DNA of 39,523 bases from Bigelowiella natans CCMP2755. Taxonomy: Eukaryota; Cercozoa; Chlorarachniophyceae. Positions 22,496 to 33,886 of this stretch are shown in pieces; within the stretch, counting starts at the first letter, position 1; each line of letters starts with the position of its first letter. Position numbers and translations under genes: made by a program. A model generated the notes under the pieces. It saw only the letters and a list, made by a program, of their open reading frames with translations, had not been told where the DNA came from and ran no database searches. The stretch covers positions 12,501 to 52,023 of the forward strand of contig ADNK01003097.1 in the NCBI GenBank assembly GCA_000320545.1. The letters are read 5' to 3'.

Positions 22496-25400
22496 ATGAC
22501 CACGACCGTCGAGATCGACCCCCTGCTTAAGCGACTACGGACTTTGTTAAAGGTCCTTTAGTGCAAGCAACCTGACTTTGCTTGGTTATAACAGCGTTTG
22601 ATTGTTTTCAAGGAGAGAGATTTGGCGGCCTACATCATCCCTTCCTCCGATGAGCACCAGAGCGAGTATTCCACGTGAAGCAGATATAATATGAGCCCGC
22701 ACTTATTCGATTCGATATTCAATTCTCATCATTTTCACCATTCTCACCGCTCTCACCCATCCTTCCTTCACCTTCGAAACTAATATACTCGTTCTCATTT
22801 TAAAGATATGTTTCCGCATGCGACGAAAGAAGGGCCTTTATCTCGGGTTTCAACGGTTCTGCGGGTATTGTACGCACATACGAATACTATTCTATTTCCA
22901 ACCAGTTCGATTGTTTTTGAAAGGGACATGTGTGGTAACTACGACTGGCGACAGTGATGGTGGGGAGGCACTGCTATGGACAGACGGAAGATACTTCCTT
23001 CAAGCAGATCAGCAGCTTAAGAAGGTAATTTGTAATTTCTTTGCCAGACTCATTAAGTTGCTATCCTTAATACTTTGAGTTATAAAATGATTGAAATGAT
23101 TTATCAGGGCTGGAAATTAATGAAACAGGGAGAAAAGGGAGTTCCGACTTTGTCGACATGGTTATTCATTCATGCAATCCCATAGCTGTAGGCCAATATC
23201 TGTTTTACAACTGTGCATTACAATCTACCACTAGGATTTCAAAAAACGTGAAAGGCTGTGTCGGAATCGATCCCAAAGTCTATTCAATAAAGTAATAATG
23301 CAAGTTAAACAAGAAGTTAAGAAGACGAGACTAATCCATAAGTTTTTGCAGCTACTCGTGCCATGCTTTCCGCCCCACCTTGAGACACATTCGGTGTTAA
23401 TCGATTTTTATATTTATTTAGCTCCTACATGGATCTTAAAGCGAAACTGCCCAAAGAAACTGGTAACATGTCCCTAGTTGCAAAATATTTTCAAAAAACT
23501 GTAGCGAGTTCTAAAATACATGTTCTGATTCTTTTAAGTGCGGAGCATCATATACTCGAAGTTGTAGTAGCATCTAGAAAATAACCGTTACTTTTTGTAT
23601 TTGATATATTTGTCTGATGATGATCTAGGGAAGGTTGTGTGTGTGGAGGAGAACTTAATCGACATCTTGTGGGGGGACAACCGTCCAAAGAGGCCTGCTA
23701 ACAAAATAGAAGTGCACCCGGTAGTACTCACTACAACCCATATAAGATGGATGTCCACATTAGAGGAAGAGATGGAAAAAAAGATCAAGACACTATGAAA
23801 AGGAAACAAACCAGAAAACTTGGAAATGGCCATTTGAGAAATGCTGTAAATGAGAAATGAATTGGAAACAGGTATCAGCCGCTGGTGTATCAGCTAAGGA
23901 CAAGATTCAAAATTTGTGCCAAAAAATGGAAAAGGTGCGGCTGAATTTTTGAATCTCCTGATTTCATCTACCCTTTTGCTAACTTGCATAATCGTCATCA
24001 CCACGCCACCCCCGCTATCACCTTGATCATGATTCATTGTTGACATGACAACTAATTAAACGAAGGAGAGTACAGAGTTGATGGTAATTGCGGCATTGGA
24101 CGAAGTTGCGTATTTGCTCAATCTAAGGTGTTAGTTGTAGTATTAGTGGTGGTGGTGGCGGTGAACCATATCAAGTAATAATATGATAACGCAAACAGAG
24201 ACTCGTCTAAACATCTAGTTGATGCGATCGTCGTTCCCTCTCTTCATCATCATCTTTTTTTTTTTATTGTTATTATCATTATTATTATTTGTATTTTTCC
24301 TATTGGGCAGAGGCTCTGATATTGCATACAATCCCGTCTTCTATGGATATGTGGTGCTACTCTCCCCCACACCATCAATGGAAGAAGATGGAGAAAAGAA
24401 AAAGGGGAGGATGACAACGGCAATTCTCTACGTGAACTCTGCACAGATACAAGGAGACAAGAAGTAAGATGATAACAAAAACAGCAGGATGCACCACCAT
24501 TGGCGGAAAATCGTGTATTATTCACGTGGTTATAATACATCAACCATTTGCGCTATCATCATCAGGCTACAGGAGCATTTGAAGAAGAGTGGCGTCACCA
24601 TTCGTAATATCGATATGTTGGGAAATGACTTGAAAGAATTCCCTAAGAAGAGAGCTTCCCTTGATCCTGGTACATTAACTGTTATACTAGTTATTCTCTC
24701 CGCCGGTTTTGCCGCTTGTTGCGCCTGGGTAGCAACAGTAGCTACAAGCCTCGGTTCATACCCAACGCACCCACTCAGGCAAGTGCTCGGTATGGCTTCA
24801 AAATATGATTGGCGGCGGTAATGAAAATGAGGATGCAAAGAGCAACAAAACAATGATTGAACACGAAAGCTCTCCTGGTAAACAGAAGCTTGGTTGTCAT
24901 TGATACTACAGCAGTGCTTCGACGCCCTTCTAGCCTTGCGTGTTCTCCGAAATATGAATGATTTCTTGTTTTGGTAGTTGCGTATATGAAGGCTGTGAAG
25001 AATGAGACTGAAATCAAGGGAATAATAGAGGTAAGAGACTTGTAGTGGTGTCGGAGGGAGTGATTGTTGTTGTAATAGAGTCTAGAAATGAAGGCTTTTG
25101 TGATGATATTGGGGTATCGATTCAGATAATGGAGGTAGAGGTCGTAGTCTATGTACCATCTATGCTCGTGGTTTTGATTTCCCTTGCGTGTGGCAGCGAA
25201 TCTAGCCATCTTTTTTGCGTATCGTATCCGTGTGAGAGTTGTGTGTATGTTTGTGCGTGTGTTTGTGTGTGACGTGAGTGATTTGTTGGAGTGAGTGCTG
25301 CTTTACTTGGCGTCAACATGCTTTGTCATACACCATGGCAACGATTATGTCGATGATGATGAATGGTGTGGAAAATCTCCGTTAGGCACATGAGCAGGAT

Positions 25401-25599
25401 GCTGCCTCTCTGACCCGATTTCTCTTCTGGATCGAGCAACAAGCAAAAGATCTATTTGCCAATAGCAACAGCGATGGAGACGAAAAGAACCATGAGGAAA
25501 AGAAGGCGAAGACAATCGAGGTTGTACGATTAATTGTAGCGTTGTCAGTTGATGATCAACAACTCGATATTAAGATCGTTGTTGTGAGGTATTCATGTT

Positions 25600-25643
<44 letters not shown>

Positions 25644-27176
25644 CACACACAAACACACAAATTAGGATCATAATAATGAGGGCAGAGCTGCTGCCTCCTC
25701 ATCGAATAAGACTACCGTCTCCTCTGCAGCCAGGGAGAAGAGGATCGATACGTTTGATGAGTATTTCCTTGCGAAGACCGTGGAGGTCATGATCATTGCG
25801 TTTGGAAGAGTCTAAGCCATCATTCATCATTAACCTCCCCTCCCCTCCCCCTTCCTTTAGAAATTCAGGGCGGATGGCAGTTCGGAGTTTGTGGGTCCTT
25901 CGTTCGCCACAATATCTTCCTTTAAAGCCAACGGTTACCCAGCGATGTAGAAGAAGAGTGATGAGTCGCAGCGACCAATAACAATTAAAGAGAGGAATTT
26001 GTGTTGATTTCATAACTTAGTAGTGGTACCATGTCTGGTGGATTTTCGGTGTTTGTTGTGGATAAAAGGTGCTATAATTCACTATAAACCCGAGAAGGAA
26101 ACAGCAGCTAAAGTCACGAACAAGGGCCTGTATCTTCTTGATAGTGGGGGACAGTATAAGTGCGGCGGCACTACGGATGTCACACGCACGGTCGGTAGTA
26201 GTACTAGTAGTAGTAGTACCAAAGTGATGATGCAGAAATAGGTCGTTAGTAGTACTGGTAGTTGTAGTAGTCATATTTATCATTTCCTAAAAGAGGAAAA
26301 CGAAATAGCTTCTGCCCTTCTCCACGGCAGTCGTCATCTCGGAGAGAGAGAGAGCAAACTAGCGGTGTTCTCACACCTCTTATTATCATCATCACGATTT
26401 ATGCATCAGGCACTTTCGCGGTGTTTGTCTCCTTTTCTTGTTCTGGAGTGGCCCATTATCATCATTGATATTCGTATTGGTATTGGTAGGTCCACCTTGG
26501 AACACCAACGGAACTTGAAAGGAGGTGCTTTACAAGAGTTCTACAAGGACACATAGCCTTGGTATGGCCATCGTAACAGATTGCAGCAGTAGTTCAACAG
26601 CAAATTATCTCGAGATTTATTGTTCCTATCCTCCTCCTGTGCTCGTTCTCCCCCCCTCTTTCTCTTCTCTGCTCACAATCTTTCACAACATTTTAGCAGA
26701 CATTAGAATGTGAGACTGAAATTGTTGCATCATCGACGTCAGCGTCATTGATACTTTTGAGTGCTTCTCGATGGTAGGCATCGGTGATATTTTTGACTGT
26801 TTCTCGATGGTAGGCGTCGGTGGAATTTCCCGAAGGGACTCCTGGACCTAAGCTTGACGTGTTAGCGAGACATGCTCTTTGGAAGGTAGGATAAAGATGA
26901 AGAAAGTGCTTTATCATCATCGTCACCATCCCTTCAGCGGTTTTTAAATTATTATGTTGGAAGGATAAGTTAGATGATGATCGATCTATGCATTAGATAT
27001 TCATTGTTTCTCACAATCCTCCTCATCATCATCATCATCATCACCATCATCATGATCATCTCCACTATCACTACTATCAGGATGGGCTTGACTATAGACA
27101 CGGGACAGGTCATGGAGTGGGATCCTACCTGAATGTTCACGAGGTAATAGTAGCAGCAGCAGTAGAAGAAGAAGAA

Positions 27177-27207
<31 letters not shown>

Positions 27208-28751
27208 TAGTAGTAGTAGCAGAAGTAGTAACAGGTGTCCATAGCAGTACGCAAGTGCAAACAATGAATATTGGTATATCGTCGTTGGTAAGTCCTTCAA
27301 TAATGGGAGAGCTCCTCCTCCTCCTCTTCCTCCTCATCATCATCATCTTTTAATACTACTACAGGGTCCTCACGGCATCTCAGCCAGCTCACGCAACAAA
27401 GGCATAGAAACCACAGGTAACGTATCATTGCAACGTACTCACGTCGTTCACGGCAATTTCGTAAACCTCTCTGCTGATAATGACAAGTAACTTCTAGCAA
27501 TAGTAACAACAACATTGATACTGACAGTTGTTACTTAGGCCTTGTTCCTGGCATGCTCGTTACGAATGAGCCTGGGTAATCGCAGATAATGCCATAATAG
27601 CATGTTGCCTGCTTATAGATCTCCTCGACAATGTCTCACCAACACAAATTGCGCAGCTACTACGACGACGATACTATAGGTCTTCGTAGTAGGGTATTTA
27701 CCAATACGAATGATGTGGGAAATGGCAGTGCTAGTTGTGCTCGTGAGGCGGTGGTTGCTTCGATGGCCACGTGGCTCTTGTGCCGTGAGCAATACTGCTT
27801 TCTATTCAGTGATGTTGTGTTGATTTGCACAATAGCTACTACAAATCTGGTGAATTTGGGATTCGAATCGAGAACATGATGCTGGTCAAAGAGTCGCAGT
27901 CGAGGTAGTGGACTCTACGTAGGAGTGTACTATCAACCATCAAAAGATTAATGTCCTCATCCCTGCCTTCCTCCCTGCTTTCGCAGCAGGAAGGAACATT
28001 TTCCAAGCACAAACGCAGTAGATCATCGAGAATAAATGCATACTAATAGCTGTGTGCCAATCTATTTAGTGTGGACAATGGCAAGAAATTCTTTAGGTGA
28101 CAGCGCAGTGAGCAAGCCGAGCAATATTCTCTCTCTCTTGCTCTCTCTCTCTTTCTCTCTCCCCCTCCTCCCCCCTTGCTCTCTCTCCCCCTCTCTTTCT
28201 CTTTGCATAAACAAATTCAACATTTACCCATTTGGCAAAATCACGCAAAATAAGCTTTATCTCAATACACGCGCAACACGTAGACAGGGCACAGCTAGAC
28301 CATCATTATCAAATATACTCTATAATGCCCCCCTCCCCATCGTCAATATCATCTGCTTTCTACAAAAGAAGGCAGCGGGTCCTCTAATTAGACGTGACTC
28401 ACAGGTTTCAAACGATCTGTTGGGCTCCGTTGCAGAAGCGTATGATAAACACAAAGTTACTTTCTAAACAAGAGGTGATAATATATCACACCCTCCCAAC
28501 AAACACAAACACTACAGCATAACACTAAATATTATGGCAACACAACACAGCCTGATTAAGTAGTTTCCCAGAATTAAAGCCTGCTTCTTCTTTGCATCTA
28601 GGTTGCTTGGATCAATGAATTTCACGCTGAGTGCTACAGAAGGATAGAGCCTCGACTCAGAGATGAGCCTGAGGTTGTACCAATTCTTATAAAGATGATC
28701 AAATGCTGCAGTTGTGTCACCGTTAGCACAATTCTAGGGGCGGGGTTGTGA
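22496..28751 (+). CDS. X-Pro aminopeptidase (aminopeptidase P, M24B), 28 exons
   Basis: Cleaves the N-terminal residue next to Pro; cytosolic XPNPEP1-type, no signal peptide. Exons: 22496-22552, 22613-22674, 22806-22864, 22924-23024, 23108-23160, 23235-23291, 23352-23393, 23422-23462, 23629-23720, 23872-23934, 24078-24127, 24311-24463, 24566-24669, 24733-24789, 24978-25030, 25386-25520, 25666-25785, 25861-25933, 26069-26190, 26490-26561, 26814-26885, 27081-27143, 27365-27416, 27539-27575, 27836-27904, 28070-28096, 28405-28474, 28602-28751. All phases close to 701 residues. N domain: [37 protein letters not shown]. Metal ligands are all present: Asp482 (LLDSGGQY), Asp494 (TTDVTRT), His557 (HGTGHGVG), Glu595 (TNEPG) and Glu609 (GIRIEN). 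Exons 16-17 add an acidic, Ser/Lys-rich insertion absent from most relatives. The extreme C terminus after EPRLRDEPE is uncertain, because a donor there could lead to a further exon. Confidence 0.92.
25601..25639. repeat. (CT)n intronic microsatellite
   Basis: A 39-base CT tract in the aminopeptidase intron before the exon at 25666. It lies 27 bases upstream of the acceptor and may serve as its polypyrimidine tract. Confidence 0.9.
26742..26813 (+). repeat. Two tandem 36-bp units, each ending in a splice acceptor
   Basis: Units 26742-26777 and 26778-26813 are both exactly 36 bases and differ at a few positions. Each ends CTTCTCGATGGTAG or TTTCTCGATGGTAG. The start of a third copy forms the first bases of the exon at 26814 (GCGTCGGTG). 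The acceptor of that exon is therefore duplicated. Confidence 0.85.
27165..27206. repeat. (GAA)n intronic microsatellite
   Basis: GAA-rich purine tract just downstream of the aminopeptidase exon ending [15 protein letters not shown], flanked by TAG repeats. Confidence 0.85.
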
Positions 28752-29511
28752 AGGAGGCGGTAATGATCATGATAATGGTACTGATCGGTTGCATATTGTA
28801 TCAGGTTCTGAAATGGTTTCGTGAGGCAACAAGTCCACTAGATTAGGGTCATTAAACGGAGCATCTGTATATTAGCTTGAACTAGACTAGCTAGCATACC
28901 AACTCGTTTGATTGTGATGATGTAGACCATACTCTTATTATAGCGTTAATTTTTGTCTACTTATCTACTTATCAGGATAATTGTATAATTATTATAATAC
29001 AGCGTGATCATTATGATCGTACTCCGTGCATGTATGCCGACATGCATTTGCATAGCTAGCTAGGCAAACTGCCAATGTCGATGTCTTCTTTCGACGCGCA
29101 CTGCGTGTACAGCGCGAGACTAGCAGAGCGTAGCTCTAGCGATCATACTATTGTTGATAATCCTACTACGTAGTAGATGCTAGCTTGTCGCGTGTGCTAC
29201 TGCTCTAGCTGCTATGCATGATTACAAACACACCCTCTATCTAGCTAGCTCTAGTAGCTAGCTACGGTGTTTGTGTTGGGCTATCAGTTTTGAGGTTTAC
29301 AGAGTATGCTCTAGCTAGCTAGGTTTGGGGTAAAGACGAGACATTTATCAAATCTTCTCAAATCTGTGCATAGCTATCAGCTATCTTCAGGGTTTCTAGC
29401 TTTGTGGGATGCATGCGACTTCTTGTTGAATTGCAAACAAATTGAATTCATTACGACGTGCAGGTTGCGCTCTAACCCATTCGCGCATTGCGGATTGATG
29501 ATACTTCTACA
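28752..29511. other. Intergenic segment rich in CTAG/GCTAGC words
   Basis: It lies between the convergent 3' ends of the aminopeptidase and potassium-channel genes. From about 28880 to 29330 the palindromic words CTAGCTAG, GCTAGC and TCTAGCTAGCT recur at least seven times. No coding frame is supported. Confidence 0.6.
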
Positions 29512-31277
29512 TTACAACAATTTCTTTTTCCTATTGCTAGATTTTGATTTTGCCATTGGCTCTCCACAACTCCAACAAAATTTAGCATCTATACGATGCG
29601 GTTCAGCTCCGCATCCGTTACAAATTGAACTTGATGTCATGATATAGGACTCACCGGACTCCTGAGAAACAAACAAATTTCAGTATGATGATTTCAGATA
29701 GCAAAGAACTGCAATAAGTAGGATCGTTGCAGTCACTGTTAGCACGATCTCACGTACGCTTTTCATCTGGCGTTGATCCAGCATAAACGCCTCTGCAAGG
29801 TTTCCTAGTTGCACTGGGATGATAGTAACTCCGAGAATGATTGATAACGACACCACCAACCTCCCCTCAGGAGTTACTGGAGAAATGTCGCCGAAACCCT
29901 AATTCATAAATAGAACAGAAATACTCATCAGGATTTTGCTTGTCGTAGATTTTTATATGTTTGAAACACAACATCCAACACAAGTCATCGTTAGCCATTG
30001 ATACCACTGTCGTGAGGGTTGTAAGGCCGAAATACATCGCCGAGAAAAAATCAGGAATATCAGGATTCCTCCCAGCCTCAGTCAGGTAAATCAGACCCGA
30101 CGATATGATAAAAAGTGTGAATAGGGATAAAACAACACGCGCAACTTGCAACTGGTAAGGACGGATTTGAGTAGGCTTCATCCCAATCACCATCTCGAAT
30201 TCCCTAAATGTTTCAAAGTCAAGAAGAAATCTTTGAAGGCGTAGGATACGAAGAAGTTTCAGAAGAACTAATGGTCCAGCATCGACGCTTTCAGGGACTA
30301 GACCTCCCTCCATTCCAAAGCCAAATCCAAGGTCATAGATGTCATATTCGTCTTGCATCATGATTGCTCTCAATGCTAGAGGCGATATCGATAGGAGGTC
30401 AATAATTGCAAGAGGCTGGAAGAGGTATGTGGGGCTTAAGTTGTTCACATACCACCGAACACCATACTCGATAGCAAAAAATGCACAAATTATGTCCTCG
30501 AGATCGTCGAGTGCTATGGCAGCTTCACCTATCGAACGAGAATGAATCAGCATGTCTCACCGAAATAAGGTCATCAACATTGGAAGGGGGACATACCGAG
30601 CCCTGGGAGGGTTTGAATAGCAACCACAAAGACTGAAGCGATCACAAGTAAGGCCCCGACAAGCTGATCCAACAGAAGACGGTCGTTGTTAGAACAAAGG
30701 GGGTGAAAATGGAGAAGAGACTAACTTCAAGCTTCGGGTTGCTGATCAATTCTTCTAGTGCCATTGAGTACGGCAAACGTCCAACGAGCGGGTTTTGCGC
30801 AACCTAAAAAGGGGATATGAGTGCATATACCAGGAAAGTTTTGTATTGTGTTGATCAGCGTACTCTGCTTTGGAAATCGGGATTTTTAAGCCCTAGCCGA
30901 GAAACCGCATCCCCACCGTCTTCTCCGAACAAAAGTTGAGATCGTTGCACGCTTTTGGTTGGTTTCTTGTAATTCGGGTCTCTTTCCACTATCCCCTTCT
31001 TTTTCATTTTTCGGCTTTGTTTTTCACGGTCGTCCTCCTCTGTTTTGCTTTCGAGATTTTCTGACACCCTTCTAATAAGGGCCGTTCGTTGCCGTACATT
31101 GGAGAAATGGAGGGGTGGCTTCACACTTGTCCTGCGGCATGGAGAAGGCAAAAACCGCACCGAAGGTGCCGCCCATTTGGATCTTTCCAACCTTGAATGC
31201 AGGTGTGCCTCAGGAAGTGCGAAGAACAGGGCTAGGACAGTTGAGAACAAGGAAGGGCACGGTCCTCGGAGCACCAT
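29512..31277 (-). CDS. Voltage-gated-type K+ channel with C-terminal zinc ribbon
   Basis: Six exons (31277-30864, 30803-30726, 30663-30597, 30528-30005, 29898-29758, 29661-29512) close in phase to 457 residues. An N-terminal hydrophobic stretch (LFSTVLALFFALPEAH) precedes about 110 basic residues, which may be an organelle-targeting region. S1 is at about 165-186 (VGALLVIASVFVVAIQTL). S4 is at about 275-290 (LLKLLRILRLQRFL, with spaced Lys/Arg). S5 and the pore helix (FFSAMYFGLTTL) lead to the selectivity filter TTVGFGD at 359-365. S6 follows (LSIILGVTIIPVQLGNLAEA). The filter is split by an intron between Val361 and Gly362. The last exon encodes a Cys4 zinc ribbon: Cys422, Cys425, Cys437 and Cys440 (CNGCG...FCWSCG), then a Lys-rich tail. 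The gene is convergent with the aminopeptidase gene. Confidence 0.88.
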
Positions 31278-31510
31278 GACGACGACAGCAGCCGATAATT
31301 CTGATGTGCTTGCTACCTCACAATGATAATTGGAAGGACATCTACAAGATGTAGCTTACTAGCGGGGAAATGGGTTAAGAAGAAAAGGAATAAGAAGCTA
31401 GAGATCTCCCATCCCTCTCCACCCCAGAGCAGGCACTAGACAACAAGCTTATCGTGCTCTCGAGCAAAGTTGCTACCCCTTCTTTGTCGCGCTCTTCTAG
31501 GCTAGATTTA

Positions 31511-31836
31511 TTACACTCCTGCTTTAGATGTTTCACCGATAAAAATATTCCCAAAAATGTCCCACCTCTGGACTTCATGGGTTACGTAGCACAGAGCTAG
31601 GTCGTCATTTATCATTTGCGACAACACCTCTTGCATGGTTCACCGGCCTGAATTCTCGTCGTTCATGGAGAATTATGTCTCAGATACATTATGGTAAGCG
31701 ATTTCCATATAAATCAACGTATATCAATTGTCGTAGAATTAAAAAAGATGCCAGAATACCGGGGACACCGGCTGCTACGCGTTTTCTCAGCAACTCGAAA
31801 CCAATTGATGCACAATCTGATATCTGGAACAGCTCT
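31511..31836 (-). CDS. Candidate small gene or exons, unknown
   Basis: On the minus strand, an ATG at 31636 opens a 41-codon frame, MQEVLSQMINDDLALCYVTH then EVQRWDIFGNIFIGETSKAG, ending at 31511. Upstream, after a CTGTTCCAG acceptor at about 31837, another open stretch reads SDCASIGFELLRKRVAAGVP and then ILASFLILRQLIYVDLYGN. Both look protein-like. I could not join them in phase, and no family is recognised. They lie between the divergent potassium-channel and CURT1 genes. Confidence 0.3.
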
Positions 31837-32179
31837 TTAAGTGCTAATATCGCCATATAAATTATTGTCTTAACTGGAGAATGCCCTATATCTTTGATAT
31901 TCGACAGAATGATCACTAATACTTAAATCTCAAAGCTCTACACTGCCAGCTTCAACCGCGCTTAAGCCCTCCCATTCGTGGAACTTGAATTCAAAGGTTG
32001 CCCCCAACCAATCCAAGAAATAATAGGACTTTTAGTTACGTGCATAGCATCTATTAATCTACTGGCTCTCGCTTGATAAAGGGATTTGTATGAGCGATTA
32101 TCTCCACGTTGCCTGTGACGTCGTCTGACTATCGAGCTTTTGTTTTATATGTTGTTGCCTCAATAGACAGTTTTACCCA

Positions 32180-33272
32180 ATGATGAGAAACGCTATCTTC
32201 GCCGCCATTGCCATGGCTGCTGCCGTGCTGACAGTGATGCACATGCAAGGGGAACGCTCGCTGGCGACAGGCGTGACAAGACGTGCTGCATTCAGAGGGT
32301 CTTCCTAGTGTAGCATGAATGCTCTAATTAAGATTCATTTCGGCTATGTTTTTTTTACTCTTACTAATCACACCGATCTCAAGTATCTATATATTTGGGA
32401 AACAGTTACGCAGATCGCACCAGCCATGTCAATCATGCTGCTGACACTCGCTTACACATTAGGGCTACTTTGCCTAGGAATGCAAATTCGGGAGGCATTG
32501 CTCCAAAAGATATTCGCACTGCTTTGAGCTCTTCGAAGAAGATCACTTGCATGGAAACTGGGGTTCATAATTTATAGAAATACGTAAGGGTAAATTCTGA
32601 ATGAACTGTTCTTTGTGCAGACCGGTGCAGCTGTTTGCAACAATGGACTTGTGGTGTTGCGAGGATCCAGGTGACAACTTTTATTATTACCAAGAATTCA
32701 TTTCACGTAACTCGAATAATTCTTCGGTATCAGAACTTCCATCAAAGCCGAAAAGGAAGCTGATTTCGATGCAGATCAAGTGATTGGTGATCTGAAGACC
32801 AAACTTGATGGGATTGAGGATAAGCCAAAGGTAATTCCTCCCTTATTCCGCCCCCTTGCTGAATTAATTGAACTGTGGTGATCTTCTTCAGGCAGCACTG
32901 GTGGTAGCAGGTGCGGTCGCAGCTCTGACGGTTGGAAATGCTGTTGTGACGACGATTGATAACCTCCCATTGCTTCCTGGCCTTATGAAGGTGCAACGAT
33001 GAAACGAAGATAATGGGAAGATTTAATCTTTTGGAGTAGATATTTACCCACATGCTCTAGGCTGACTAACACATCACAACTTTTTAAACAGCTGGTTGGG
33101 ACTACATACTCTCTTTGGTTCGCATATCGCAACCTTCTCTTCGAAACCAGCCGAAAGGAGCTCGGAGAGGACCTTGATGTAATAAAGAGGCAACGAAGTT
33201 TATTATTTTATCAACCAGGATTCCTAAGTCTAACTTAATTTACAGGCTCTATGGAAGAAGATCACTGGTTAA
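32180..33272 (+). CDS. CURT1/CAAD-domain thylakoid protein, plastid-targeted
   Basis: Seven exons (32180-32298, 32406-32562, 32621-32670, 32734-32830, 32892-32990, 33092-33178, 33246-33272) close in phase to 211 residues. Exon 1 is a presequence: MMRNAIFAAIAMAAAVLTVM, a signal-peptide-like hydrophobic stretch, then GVTRRAAFRG, basic with Phe, as in transit peptides behind a signal peptide. The C-terminal half is a CAAD domain. It has an amphipathic helix ending KLDGIEDKPK, membrane segment 1 (AALVVAGAVAALTVGNAVV), the signature TTIDNLPLLPGLMKLVGTTY, membrane segment 2 and the Lys/Arg-rich tail NLLFETSRKELGEDLD. Family members (CURT1) bend thylakoid membranes at grana margins. The gene shows that the host has a photosynthetic plastid; the two-part presequence suggests import through the ER. 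Confidence 0.9.
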
Positions 33273-33279
33273 ATTTGAG

Positions 33280-33878
33280 AAAGAGAAATTTGGTAGCAAA
33301 CATGTGTTTGGAAACAAATGGTTCGATCAAAGGAGCACAATTAGAATCGATTGTGTACGGATATGAAAACATATGTACAATTTGAAACATCGAAGCTGGG
33401 ATTGGTACTTAATTATTGAAGCTTGTAATAAAAGATGAAATTTAATTGGCACTATAGTTGCTATGATGTGTGCGTGCATACGCATCAATCGCAACACGAA
33501 TACCAGCATGTGTGCAGCGCATGCACAGAGTGCTAGGGTGTGCGTGCACATCTGCGCATGTACGCATTCAACATCGGCATTCACTGGGCCAGCCTTTGCA
33601 TTGTGACTTTCATCCGACATTTATTGGATCCCGACATGCATTGCCATCATTGCGCCTGCGCCATGCTAGCATGCACGAATGTGCTGGGCGCGTGCGTGTG
33701 ATCTGAACACATGCGGGCAGGCACTCGACCACGTGATTGACAACGAGCAGGCTAGTAGGCGCAAGCTGTAGCTGACTAGCACATGCGCACATGGTCAAGG
33801 CGAGAAGGCTAGAAGGTAGCAAATCGAAGCGATGCGTGTACAACCACACTTACACGGCAAACCCTGCAAATGTGCACT
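33280..33878. other. Spacer, CATG/TGCG-rich, no gene
   Basis: Downstream of the CURT1 gene. From about 33460 the DNA is rich in GCATGTG, TGCGTGC and CACATGCG words, like the patches at 8.6-9.1, 14.5-14.9 and 37.8-38.3 kb. It runs up to the left target duplication of the hAT-like element. Confidence 0.5.
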
Positions 33879-33886
33879 TGAGCGTG
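33879..33886. repeat. Left target-site duplication TGAGCGTG
   Basis: Eight bases directly before the left terminal inverted repeat. The same eight bases recur at 35508-35515, beyond the right terminal repeat and the inserted MITE. Confidence 0.8.

Noticed and set aside
23720-23798. Continuation of the aminopeptidase exon frame through [19 protein letters not shown]
   Set aside because: It reads past a donor (CCCG then GTAGTA) and ends in a stop. The next exon at 23872 joins in phase and restores the family sequence.
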